Source: Pseudomonadota bacterium (GTDB lineage: Bacteria; Pseudomonadota; Alphaproteobacteria; Acetobacterales; Acetobacteraceae). Taken from it: a stretch of DNA of 52,488 bases. The notes beneath the pieces are model-generated. The model had not been told where the DNA came from. It was given only the letters and a program-made list of their open reading frames with translations, and did no database searches. The stretch is from contig JAJZNE010000006.1 of the NCBI GenBank assembly GCA_021847995.1, positions 1-52,488 on the forward strand, in the 5' to 3' direction. The stretch's first letter is position 1; every line of letters starts with the position of its first letter. This document shows positions 8,079 to 15,115 of the stretch, one piece after another. Made by a program: the position numbers and the translations under genes.

Positions 8079-8903
8079 TCAGCCATCTTCGTCCCGCAGG
8101 GGCTGGTGCGCCGGCAGGTCGAGCGTGAAGGTCGCGCCTTCCCCGGCGGCGCCGTCCACCGTGACCGTGGCGCCCATCGCATTGGCCAGTTGGCCCACCA
8201 GCCACAATCCGATGCCGAATCCGCCGGGACTGCCGCGCCGCGTGACGCGCTCGAAACGTGCAAAGATGCGCGTCCGGTCGGCGGGCGCGATCCCGGGCCC
8301 GCGGTCGCGCACGGTAAGGCGGACGCCGCTTCGCGCCCGCCGCAGCGCCACCGTGACCGGCTGGCCGGCGCCGTATTTCAGCGCGTTGCTGAGCAGGTTC
8401 TCCAGGATCTGCTGCACCGCGCCCCGGTCGCACATCTCTGTGATGCCGTCCTCCACCTCCGTCGTCACCGCGCATCCGGCATGATGCGCCATCTCGGCAT
8501 AGGATGCCACGACGCTCCGCACCAGTGCGCTCAGATCGGCCGGTTCCGGATCGAGACGGAATTGCCCCTCATTGAAGCGCGAGGCGTCAAGCAACTGTGT
8601 TGCGCGCCGGATGAAGGCGGCAACCGCGAGATCGAGCGTCGCCAGGCTCTGCTGCAGCCGTTCCATATCGCCGGCCGCCAACATGCGGCGGGCGCGATCG
8701 ACCGAGAGCACAATCGGCACCATCGGGTTGCGCATCTCATGGCCGATCACGGCGATGAACTGGTCGCGCGCCGCCACCTCCTGCTCCAGTTCAGCGATCC
8801 GCCGCGCCGCCTCGATGAGCGGGTCGGCCGCTTCCCCCGCATCCCCGGGACCGCGGCCGGTCCCGCCGCCGTGGCCCATGCCCGCCGCGCACCACTGCCG
8901 CAT
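8079..8903 (-). CDS. Soluble sensor-less histidine kinase
   Basis: The 274-residue product has no membrane segment and no recognisable sensor domain. A coiled coil (AARRIAELEQEVAARDQFI) leads into the H box with His55 in VIGHEMRNP, then a HATPase_c domain with N box (NLLSNALKYG), G1 (DRGPGIAP), F box (RIFARFERV) and G2 (GFGIGLWLV). It probably senses through a partner, and the adjacent KaiC-like ATPase is the obvious candidate. The gap to that gene is 21 bases. The start is uncertain: ATG at 8901-8903 has a weak ribosome binding site and an in-frame ATG about 24 bases downstream is an alternative. It is divergent from the deacetylase gene. Confidence 0.87.
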   Translation of the reverse strand: MRQWCAAGMGHGGGTGRGPGDAGEAADPLIEAARRIAELEQEVAARDQFIAVIGHEMRNPMVPIVLSVDRARRMLAAGDMERLQQSLATLDLAVAAFIRRATQLLDASRFNEGQFRLDPEPADLSALVRSVVASYAEMAHHAGCAVTTEVEDGITEMCDRGAVQQILENLLSNALKYGAGQPVTVALRRARSGVRLTVRDRGPGIAPADRTRIFARFERVTRRGSPGGFGIGLWLVGQLANAMGATVTVDGAAGEGATFTLDLPAHQPLRDEDG

Positions 8904-9016
8904 GGCGTCCCGCGGAGTTGCTCACCCCGCCCCTTCTGCACACATCCCGCACCGCGGCACTGTGCGTGCGGGCGGATGCCGGCGCCACTAACACATCGTG
9001 GAACAGGAGTGGCGCG

Positions 9017-9034
9017 ACTCACACCGACGTGAGT
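9017..9034. promoter_or_regulatory. Inverted repeat in divergent intergenic region, candidate operator
   Basis: Perfect 6-base arms ACTCAC and GTGAGT are separated by six bases. The site lies between the histidine-kinase gene (minus) and the deacetylase gene (plus), which makes a regulator binding site plausible. No matching regulator was identified. Confidence 0.35.
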
Positions 9035-9048
9035 ATTCTGTCCTGGCG

Positions 9049-9067
9049 TACCGTTCCGACTACGGTA
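9049..9067. promoter_or_regulatory. Second inverted repeat, 12 bases before the deacetylase start codon
   Basis: Arms TACCGT (9049-9054) and ACGGTA (9062-9067) are separated by seven bases. The centre is about 33 bases from the centre of the repeat at 9017-9034, close to three helical turns. It may be an operator or a 5'-leader hairpin affecting access to the ATG at 9079. Confidence 0.35.
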
Positions 9068-9078
9068 AAGATATAACC

Positions 9079-10014
9079 ATGCACCTCCCGCGTCGTGCCG
9101 TTCTGGCCAGCCTGCTTGCCGCCTCCACCTTCTCGCCGTCGCGCCGGGTTCCGGCGCAGCCCGCGGCGGACGCGACAGCGCCGATCGATCCCGACCCGGT
9201 GCTGCCGCCGCTGCCCGCGGCGCCAGCGGTTGCCGCCGCGCCGCCGGCGCCACCGCCGGCCGCCTCGGCGATTCCCGCATGGCGCCGCTTCGCCGTTTCC
9301 GTCGCCGCCGGCGATCCGCGGCCCAAGATCGCGCTGGTGATCGACGACATGGGGGTGATGCGGGCGCGCACCACGCAGGCGCTCGACCTGCCGGGGCCGC
9401 TCACGCTCGCCTGGTTCCCGTTCGCCCCCGACCTGCCGGAGCAGATGCAGGCCGCCGCCGCGCGCGGGCACGAGGCGCTGCTGCACATGCCGATGCAGTC
9501 CTTCTCCAACAGCACGTTGCAGACCGGGCCCGATCCGCTGCGCATCGACCTGCCGGCGGAGGTCAACCTGGCGCGGCTGCGTGCCGCCATGGCCGCGGTG
9601 CCGGGCGTGGTCGGGCTCAACAATCACATGGGCAGCGTCGCCACCCGCGATCCGGCGCTGATGGAACTCGTGGCCCTCCAGGTGCGCGCGCACGGGATGC
9701 TGTTCCTCGACAGCGTCGTGGTGCCGCACAGTCTCGGCCTCCGGCAGGCGGAAGCGGCCGGCGTGCCGGCTGCCGGGCGGGACGTTTTTATCGACAACAC
9801 CGCCAACCCCGGCGCCATCCGCACCCAGTTGCAGGAAATCGAGGCGACCGCGCGGCATCTCGGCTATGCCATCGCGATCGGCCATCCGCGTCCGCACACG
9901 CTGGCCGCCCTCGCCGAGTGGCTGCCGACGCTGCCGGGCAAGGGCTTCGTGCTCTGGCCGATCGCGGCGACGGTGGCGCTGCGCAACGGGATCGAGCCGG
10001 CGGCGGCGGTCTAG
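9079..10014 (+). CDS. Divergent polysaccharide deacetylase family protein (YibQ/DUF610)
   Basis: The 311-residue product opens with a signal peptide-like segment (MHLPRRAVLASLLAAS; two arginines precede a hydrophobic stretch), then a Pro/Ala-rich linker, then the deacetylase-like domain from PKIALVIDDMG. Typical family blocks follow: ALLHMPMQSF, GLNNHMGSVAT and AIAIGHPRPHTL. The His/Asp pattern (DD, NNHMGS) fits a metal-dependent fold, acting in the periplasm, possibly on peptidoglycan or polysaccharide. Relatives often sit beside murein hydrolase activators; here the next gene is a peptidase two bases downstream. An earlier in-frame start at 8998 is possible, but this ATG gives the proper signal sequence. 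Confidence 0.83.
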   Translation: MHLPRRAVLASLLAASTFSPSRRVPAQPAADATAPIDPDPVLPPLPAAPAVAAAPPAPPPAASAIPAWRRFAVSVAAGDPRPKIALVIDDMGVMRARTTQALDLPGPLTLAWFPFAPDLPEQMQAAAARGHEALLHMPMQSFSNSTLQTGPDPLRIDLPAEVNLARLRAAMAAVPGVVGLNNHMGSVATRDPALMELVALQVRAHGMLFLDSVVVPHSLGLRQAEAAGVPAAGRDVFIDNTANPGAIRTQLQEIEATARHLGYAIAIGHPRPHTLAALAEWLPTLPGKGFVLWPIAATVALRNGIEPAAAV

Positions 10015-10015
10015 T

Positions 10016-10660
10016 ATGCGGGTGCTGCTGACCGGCTTCGCCCCGTTCGAGGGCAGCGCCCGCAACCCGTCGCAAGACGTGGTGCGCATGCTGGCCGACG
10101 ACCCGCCGCCCGGCCTGCTGCCCGCGACCGCGGTGCTGCCGGTCAGCTATGCCGGGGCACTGCCGGCATTGCGGGCGGCGATTGCGCGCGCGGCGCCGGA
10201 CGTGCTGCTGGCGATCGGGCTGGCCGGCGGCCGTCCCCATATCTCCGTCGAGCGGATCGCGATCAATATCGACGACGCGCGGATCCCCGACAACGACGGC
10301 GCGCGGCGGGTCGATTCCCCGGTGATCCCGGGCGGCCCCGCCGCCTATTTTGCCACCGTTCCCATCAAGGCGATCACCGCCGCCATCCGCGCCGCCGGCA
10401 TCCCGGTGCTGGTATCGCAGAGCGCGGGGACGTTCCTGTGCAATCACGTCTTCTACCACGCCTGCCACATTGCCGCAGCCTCGCGGCCGGGAATGCGGGT
10501 GGGCTTCCTGCATCTGCCGTTCCTGCCCGAGCAGGTGTGCGACCGGCCGGAGGCGCCGAGCATGGCGCTCGCCACCCAGCTTGCCGGCGTGCGCGCCGCC
10601 CTGGCCGCGCTGGGCCGGACCGGGGCCGATCTGCGCGTGGCGGAGGGGGCGGCGAGCTGA
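10016..10660 (+). CDS. pcp: Pyroglutamyl-peptidase I (C15 family)
   Basis: The 214-residue product matches pyrrolidone-carboxylate peptidase, a cytoplasmic cysteine peptidase that removes N-terminal pyroglutamate. The start MRVLLTGFAPFEGSARNPS is typical. The triad is visible: Glu in HISVERIAINI, Cys in SAGTFLCNHVFY and His in VGFLHLPFLPEQ. Length agrees with the family (210-220). The ATG begins two bases after the TAG of the deacetylase gene, so the genes are likely cotranscribed. Confidence 0.93.
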   Translation: MRVLLTGFAPFEGSARNPSQDVVRMLADDPPPGLLPATAVLPVSYAGALPALRAAIARAAPDVLLAIGLAGGRPHISVERIAINIDDARIPDNDGARRVDSPVIPGGPAAYFATVPIKAITAAIRAAGIPVLVSQSAGTFLCNHVFYHACHIAAASRPGMRVGFLHLPFLPEQVCDRPEAPSMALATQLAGVRAALAALGRTGADLRVAEGAAS

Positions 10661-10738
10661 GGCGCGGAGCGGCGGCATCGTGCTTGCTTCGGCGGCGGTG
10701 GCGCGATAGGGCTTGGCGATGTTCCTGGGGGCCGGCAA

Positions 10739-11407
10739 GTGAACGTGCTTGCGCCGCCGCGCGCGCGCCTCATCATCGAGGTGGTGCATGATCTGGTCTG
10801 CCCGTGGTGCTTCCTCGGGCTGCGGCGGCTGACGCGCGCGCTGCGGCGGCGTCCCGATCTGGCGACCGAGATGATCTGGCGCCCGTTCCTGCTCAACCCC
10901 GACATGCCGCGCGTCGGCATGCCGCGCGCCGATTACGTGGTGCGCAAGTTCGGCGGCGAGGAGCGGGCGCGCCGCCTCTATGCCTCGATTGCCGAGATCG
11001 GCCGGGCGGAGGGCGTGCTGTTCCGGTTCGACCGGATCCGCCGCACCCCCTCCTCGGTCGATGCGCACCGGCTGGTGCGCTGGGCCGTCGGCTACGGCCG
11101 CGGTGCCGAGGTGGTGGAGGCGCTGTTCGGCGCCCATTTCACCGACGGGCGCGATATCGGCGATGTCCAGGTGCTGGCGGCGGTGGCGCAGGCCTGCGGC
11201 CTGGACGGCCCTGCGGCGCGGCACTTCCTGCACGGCGACGCCGAGATCGATGCCGTGCACGCCGAGAATCTGCGGGCCCATCGCCTCGGCATCAACGGCG
11301 TGCCGTGCTTCGTCATCGGCGGACGCCACGCGATCGCGGGCGCGCAGGAACCGGAAGTGATCGAGCGGCTGCTCGACGTGGCGCTGGTCGAGGCGGGGGA
11401 CGCCTGA
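10739..11407 (+). CDS. DsbA family protein (FrnE/HCCA isomerase-like)
   Basis: The 222-residue product has a thioredoxin-like fold with an inserted helical domain. The CPWC motif (VCPWCFLGLRRL) near residue 21 and the late cis-proline segment (GINGVPCFVIGG) are typical of the FrnE branch, whose members are cytoplasmic disulfide oxidoreductases or 2-hydroxychromene-2-carboxylate isomerase relatives. No signal peptide is seen. The start is GTG, preceded by TGGGGGCC. The stop TGA overlaps a probable CTG start of the next gene. Confidence 0.87.
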   Translation: MNVLAPPRARLIIEVVHDLVCPWCFLGLRRLTRALRRRPDLATEMIWRPFLLNPDMPRVGMPRADYVVRKFGGEERARRLYASIAEIGRAEGVLFRFDRIRRTPSSVDAHRLVRWAVGYGRGAEVVEALFGAHFTDGRDIGDVQVLAAVAQACGLDGPAARHFLHGDAEIDAVHAENLRAHRLGINGVPCFVIGGRHAIAGAQEPEVIERLLDVALVEAGDA

Positions 11408-12306
11408 GCGATCCGCGCACGGCCATCCTCAACGGCTTCGGGCGCAGCCTCGGCGATTCGGTGATCGGCGTGCAGGCGCTGGCGGCGGCCCTGGCGCTGG
11501 GGGCGCTGGCGGCGCCGCCGGTGCTGTTCCGCCTGCCCGGCCTGCCGGCGCCGGTGCAGCAGGTCTATGCCGCCGCCGCCGATCTGTGCGAGGTGCGCCC
11601 GCTGCCCTGGGCCGATGCGACGCCGGCCCGCCCGTTCGCCGGTGCCGCCGGGTTCGCGCGGGTGATCGACCTGCGCGACTTCGCTTTCGATCCGGCGTTC
11701 CGCGGCGTCGCCATGATCGATTTCTTCCTCGGCCGCCTCGGCCTCGATCCTGCGCGGGTGCCGCCGGCACTGCGGCGCAATGCCTGGCTCGCCCCGCGGC
11801 TGCGGCCGCGGAACGCGTTGCGCGGCCATATCCTCGTCTGCCCGCGGAGTTCGATGCGGCTGCGCGACATGCCGGCCGGCCTGCACGCCGAGCTGGTGCG
11901 CTGGCTGGCCGCGGCGAGCGGGCGGAAGGTACTGACGCAGGGCGCCCCGGTCGCGGGTGCCGCTGAAGCGCCGCCGGCCGCCGGCCTCGGCGCATTGTGC
12001 GGGCTGGTGGCCGGGGCGGCGCTGGTGATCACGACCGACACGGCGATGGTGCATCTGGCGGATGCCTTCGCCGTGCCGACGCTGGCGCTGTTCACCACGC
12101 ACCGGCCGGAATGGCGCATGCGCGACTATCCGCGGTGCCGCGCGCTCCATTTTCCCGTGCCCGGCCTGCCGGAGGCTCTGGAATTCGCCCGCACGCCGCA
12201 GGACGAGGCGGCGGCAGCCTCCGCCTGGCCCGACGTCGCCGCCCTGCGCCCGGTGCTGCGGGACATGCTCAGCGGCCTGACCCCTACCCCGCCCGAGGGT
12301 CGATGA
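11404..12306 (+). CDS. Glycosyltransferase family 9-like protein
   Basis: The product of about 300 residues begins SDPRTAILNGFGRSLGDSVIGVQAL, a nucleotide-sugar glycosyltransferase-like N-terminus, and carries VITTDTAMVHLADAFAVPTLALF, the signature block of the heptosyltransferase (GT9) family. It may add a sugar to LPS or another glycan. There is no ATG near the conserved N-terminus. The best start is CTG at 11404-11406, overlapping the TGA of the previous gene as CTGA; the first in-frame GTG (11461) would cut into the conserved block. The 3' end overlaps a broken minus-strand ORF. Confidence 0.72.
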   Translation: MSDPRTAILNGFGRSLGDSVIGVQALAAALALGALAAPPVLFRLPGLPAPVQQVYAAAADLCEVRPLPWADATPARPFAGAAGFARVIDLRDFAFDPAFRGVAMIDFFLGRLGLDPARVPPALRRNAWLAPRLRPRNALRGHILVCPRSSMRLRDMPAGLHAELVRWLAAASGRKVLTQGAPVAGAAEAPPAAGLGALCGLVAGAALVITTDTAMVHLADAFAVPTLALFTTHRPEWRMRDYPRCRALHFPVPGLPEALEFARTPQDEAAAASAWPDVAALRPVLRDMLSGLTPTPPEGR

Positions 12307-12439
12307 CGCGGCGGAACGCGGCGATCGCGTCGGGAAGGGTGGCGGCCAGGAATTCGGCGGCGCGCAGCGCCGTGTCGGCTCACGCCACATCGAACGAGCC
12401 GTCGCTGCGCATGGCCACGTGCCGGAAGCGTCCGCGCAT
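12284..12439 (-). pseudogene. Short ORF interrupted by an in-frame TGA
   Basis: Reading from ATG at 12437-12439 gives 19 codons (MRGRFRHVAMRSDGSFDVA), then TGA at 12380-12382, then 31 codons in the same frame (ADTALRAAEFLAATLPDAIAAF continuing to a TAG). The two halves have similar composition and read like one small helical protein, with TGA perhaps replacing TGG. The ATG is three bases after the stop of the nucleotidyltransferase gene, so the ORF would be its operon partner. No HEPN motif is seen. It may instead be a real 19-residue peptide or chance. Confidence 0.35.
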
Positions 12440-12442
12440 CGG

Positions 12443-12769
12443 TCACCCGAGCGACCTGACTTCCGGCAGGACATGTTTGAGGAATCGTTCATCACATGTC
12501 GGCAGCGGCAGGATGTCGGCGATGAGGCCGAGCGCCGCGCAGCGCTCCTCGGCGAAGGTCCAGGCGGCCGTCATCCGCTCGGGGTCGGGAAAATCGAGCA
12601 GTGGGTCCACGTCGCTGTCATACCGCAGCGCGCCGCGGGCGGCGGAGCCGTAGAGCAGATAGCGACCGCCGAAGCCACAAGCGGCGGCGGCGAGCTCGCG
12701 GCAGAGCGTCCGCGCCGCGTCCGTGCGCCGCGCGGCCTCGGCCCGCTTGTGTTCCGCGAGGGCGCTCAC
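12443..12769 (-). CDS. Minimal nucleotidyltransferase (MNT-like)
   Basis: The 108-residue product has the polymerase-beta-like minimal nucleotidyltransferase motif GSAARGALRYDSDVDPLLDF, with the GS and DxD residues needed for metal and nucleotide binding. Such small proteins often pair with HEPN partners as toxin-antitoxin modules, where they can adenylylate the partner. Here the next ORF is interrupted and no HEPN gene is visible. The GTG start overlaps the TGA of the aldo/keto reductase gene as GTGA. Confidence 0.75.
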   Translation of the reverse strand: MSALAEHKRAEAARRTDAARTLCRELAAAACGFGGRYLLYGSAARGALRYDSDVDPLLDFPDPERMTAAWTFAEERCAALGLIADILPLPTCDERFLKHVLPEVRSLG

Positions 12770-13770
12770 CCCTCCGGCGTCGGCGCCGCCGCGGGCAGCA
12801 GGTTGGCCGATTTCAGGTCCGCCCACAGCGCCGGCGGAATCGGCTGCGTCATCGCGGCGGCGTTCTGCCGCACCTCCTCGGGCGTGCGCGGGCCCGGGAT
12901 GACGGCGGCGACCGCAGGATGGGCGGCGCAGAACTGCAATGCCGCCGCCTTCAGATCGACGCCGTGGCGCGCGCACACCGCCCCCACCGCCCGCGCCCGC
13001 GCCAGCATTTCCGGCGCCGCCGCCTCGTAGTTGAAGGTGGTGCCGCCGGCGAGCAGGCCGGAATTGTACGGCCCGCCGATCACCACATGCACGCCCCGCG
13101 CCTCGCAGGCCGGCAGCAATTCGGCGAGCGCGCCGTGATCGAGCAGCGTGTAGCGCCCGGCGACCAGGAACAGGTCGGGGTCGGCGCGCTTCAGCGTCGC
13201 GAGGCAGGGTTCGACCATGTTGACGCCGAGACCCCAGGCGCGGATCACACCCTGTTCGCGCAACTCGGTGAGCGCGCGGGCGGCGCCCGCCATGGCGATG
13301 TCAAACTGCGCGGGCCAGGCGTCACCCAGCCAGTCGGGCGCGCAATCGTGGATATAGACGATGTCGATGCGCGGCAGGCCGAGGCGTTGCAGACTGTCCT
13401 CGATCGAGCGGAGGGTGCCGTCGCGGGTATAGTCGAGCTTGCGGCGGAACGACAGGGCGCCCGCGAAATTGTCGTCGAGTTCGGGGACGCTCGGCACCGG
13501 CTCGAGCAGCCGGCCGACCTTGGTGGAGAGCGTGTATTCGTCGCGCGGATACTGGCGCAGCATCGCGCCCATGCGGTGTTCCGACAGGCCGGCGCCGTAA
13601 TGCGGGGCGGTGTCGAAATGGCGGATGTCGGAGTCCCAGGCGGCGGCGATGGTGGCGGCGGCGACCTCCTCCGGAATGCGGGTGAACAGGTTGCCGAGCG
13701 GCGCGCCACCCATGCCGAGCGGGCCGTGGGGAACGAAGCGGGGCGTGATGCTCATGGATGCGGAACTCAC
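12766..13770 (-). CDS. Aldo/keto reductase, probable L-fucose or sugar dehydrogenase
   Basis: The 334-residue product is an AKR TIM barrel: DIRHFDTAPHYGAGLSEHRM carries the catalytic Asp and Tyr, Lys is in LSTKVGR and His in IVYIHDCAP. The C-terminal segment AVIPGPRTPEEVRQN binds the nucleotide phosphate. The D-threo-aldose/L-fucose dehydrogenase branch fits because the gene just upstream encodes a FucU-type mutarotase, and its stop overlaps this GTG start as GTGA. Together they could oxidise L-fucose to fuconolactone. An ATG five codons in is an alternative start. Confidence 0.85.
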   Translation of the reverse strand: MSSASMSITPRFVPHGPLGMGGAPLGNLFTRIPEEVAAATIAAAWDSDIRHFDTAPHYGAGLSEHRMGAMLRQYPRDEYTLSTKVGRLLEPVPSVPELDDNFAGALSFRRKLDYTRDGTLRSIEDSLQRLGLPRIDIVYIHDCAPDWLGDAWPAQFDIAMAGAARALTELREQGVIRAWGLGVNMVEPCLATLKRADPDLFLVAGRYTLLDHGALAELLPACEARGVHVVIGGPYNSGLLAGGTTFNYEAAAPEMLARARAVGAVCARHGVDLKAAALQFCAAHPAVAAVIPGPRTPEEVRQNAAAMTQPIPPALWADLKSANLLPAAAPTPEG

Positions 13771-14198
13771 TTGCTGTCGGGCGGCAGGACGCCCTTGGTG
13801 AGCAGGATATCGCCATAGAACCGCCGCTCGCCGGTACGCACGATCGCGTAGGCGCGCTCGGCGGCGGCGTAGAAGGCATGGCGTTCGATGGTGGCGGCCG
13901 GCTTGTGGCCGTGTGCGGCGAGCACGCGGTTGATGTCCTCGAACACCGGCGGCACCGCGGCGGGTTCGCCGACCACCTGCATGACGACGGCGGGTTCGGG
14001 GACGAAGCTGTCGAGCGGCAGGAGCGAGAGCACGCCGTGCAACGCCCGGACGATGTCGGCACCGGCGAGGTCGAGGGTGCGACGGCCGCGCGTGGCGGGA
14101 TAGTTCGCATCGACCAGCGCGATGGTATCGCCGTGCCCCATCGCCGCCAGCGCGTGCAGCAGGTCCGGCGTGAGCAGAGGATCGAGGCCGATCAGCAT
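13767..14198 (-). CDS. fucU: RbsD/FucU family sugar mutarotase
   Basis: The 143-residue product starts MLIGLDPLLTPDLLHALAAM and has the family signature GHGDTIALVDANYPA with catalytic His and Asp; the C-terminal block is ERRFYGDILLTKGVL. FucU interconverts alpha- and beta-L-fucose, feeding the right anomer to downstream enzymes. The start is set by GGAGGGAACCCC just before the ATG. It leads a three-gene set with an aldo/keto reductase and a small nucleotidyltransferase. An RbsD-like ribose pyranase is the main alternative; the GHGD and DANYP motifs fit FucU well. Confidence 0.83.
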   Translation of the reverse strand: MLIGLDPLLTPDLLHALAAMGHGDTIALVDANYPATRGRRTLDLAGADIVRALHGVLSLLPLDSFVPEPAVVMQVVGEPAAVPPVFEDINRVLAAHGHKPAATIERHAFYAAAERAYAIVRTGERRFYGDILLTKGVLPPDSK

Positions 14199-14275
14199 GG
14201 GGTTCCCTCCGTTCCCGTTCACCCGAGTGTAGGCGCAGCGGCGCCCCGAGTCACATGCCCCCGCGCCGGCGAGCG

Positions 14276-14938
14276 TCAGCCCTTCCAGGGCGGGCCGGTG
14301 GCGGCGGGCAGGGGAAACAGAGTGAACGGCCGCCGCCTGCGCTTTCTTTTGCGGGGCACGAAGGCGGGAAACGGGCCGTCCGGCCTTCCGGTCGGTTCCG
14401 CGGCTTTTGTTTCCGCCACCGGCTTCGGGGCCGCGGGCGGCCTGGTCCGGCGCGGCTTGCGGCGGGCGGGAAAGAGGCCGGGCGGCGGCTTGACCCCGAG
14501 CATCCGGCAGATCGGGCGGAGATGGTGGGCGATCGGCGGGGCGGCTGCGATCAGCGCCGCCATGTCCGGTTCGGCGAGAAGATATTCGAGCTGCGAGCGG
14601 CCGAAGCTGAGCGCCGTCACCCGCCGCAGCAGCCAGCCGAAGCCTTGCGGGATTGCTTTTCGTCTGGGTTTGGGGTGGTCCGGCCGGGGTGCCGTATCCT
14701 CCGTCCGGGGCGGCAGCGGCGGGAGCTTGCGGGGCGGGCTGAGGCGGAGCGTGCCCGCCTCAAGGGCTGCCGCAATCCGCAGGATGCGGGCGCCGGTGCT
14801 GCGCAGTTTGCACCACACCAGGGCGAGCCAGGGTGCCACCAGCCCGAGCCGCAGCCCCTCGGCGGCAAGCGCCTTGGCGACGCTTTCCGTGAGGGTGGCG
14901 AAGCGTTCGGCCGGGGGGCGGGGTGGGGCTGCGTTCAC
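14276..14938 (-). CDS. Conserved-looking hypothetical protein, basic C-terminus
   Basis: The 220-residue product is not recognised. From GTG at 14936-14938 it reads VNAAPPRPPAERFATLTESVAKAL, followed by a helical segment (WLALVWCKLRSTGARILRI), a Pro-rich stretch with DHPKPRRKAIPQGFGWLLRR, and a very basic tail (PRKRKRRRRPF). The tail suggests nucleic-acid or membrane contact. The upstream DNA (14940-14965) is AT-rich for this window, with TTATAAATGATAACC, and may hold the promoter. A dispersed-repeat-like sequence lies about 90 bases further upstream. Confidence 0.6.
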   Translation of the reverse strand: MNAAPPRPPAERFATLTESVAKALAAEGLRLGLVAPWLALVWCKLRSTGARILRIAAALEAGTLRLSPPRKLPPLPPRTEDTAPRPDHPKPRRKAIPQGFGWLLRRVTALSFGRSQLEYLLAEPDMAALIAAAPPIAHHLRPICRMLGVKPPPGLFPARRKPRRTRPPAAPKPVAETKAAEPTGRPDGPFPAFVPRKRKRRRRPFTLFPLPAATGPPWKG

Positions 14939-15030
14939 AGCTTGCGTTATAAATGATAACCTCGCGCCGGGGCAAGCGGGATTCTCGGCGCGCGTGCCGC
15001 CATGGGACGGCACGCAGTGGCGCCCTTCGC

Positions 15031-15060
15031 CGTCATTGCAAGCCGCAGGCGAAGCAGTCC
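15031..15060 (+). repeat. Dispersed intergenic repeat fragment
   Basis: The segment begins CGTCATTGCAAGCCGCAGGC and continues GAAGCAGTCC. It resembles the GTCATTGCGAG...GCGAAGCAATCC repeat scattered between genes in many bacterial genomes. It lies between the hypothetical gene (minus) and the E1-alpha gene (plus). Only one copy is seen in this window, so its repetitive nature rests on recall of the family. Confidence 0.4.
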
Positions 15061-15115
15061 CGGCCCGCCGCCTGTCTGGACAGCGGCGGCGGCGGCGTGG
15101 CATGGACCGGGCACG

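Noticed and set aside
9200-9290. Short tandem repeats in the deacetylase gene
   Set aside because: They encode an Ala/Pro linker after the signal peptide and are ordinary low-complexity coding sequence.
12380-12382. Selenocysteine or programmed readthrough at the in-frame TGA
   Set aside because: No selenocysteine-type hairpin or redox context is apparent; a nonsense change or chance ORF is simpler.
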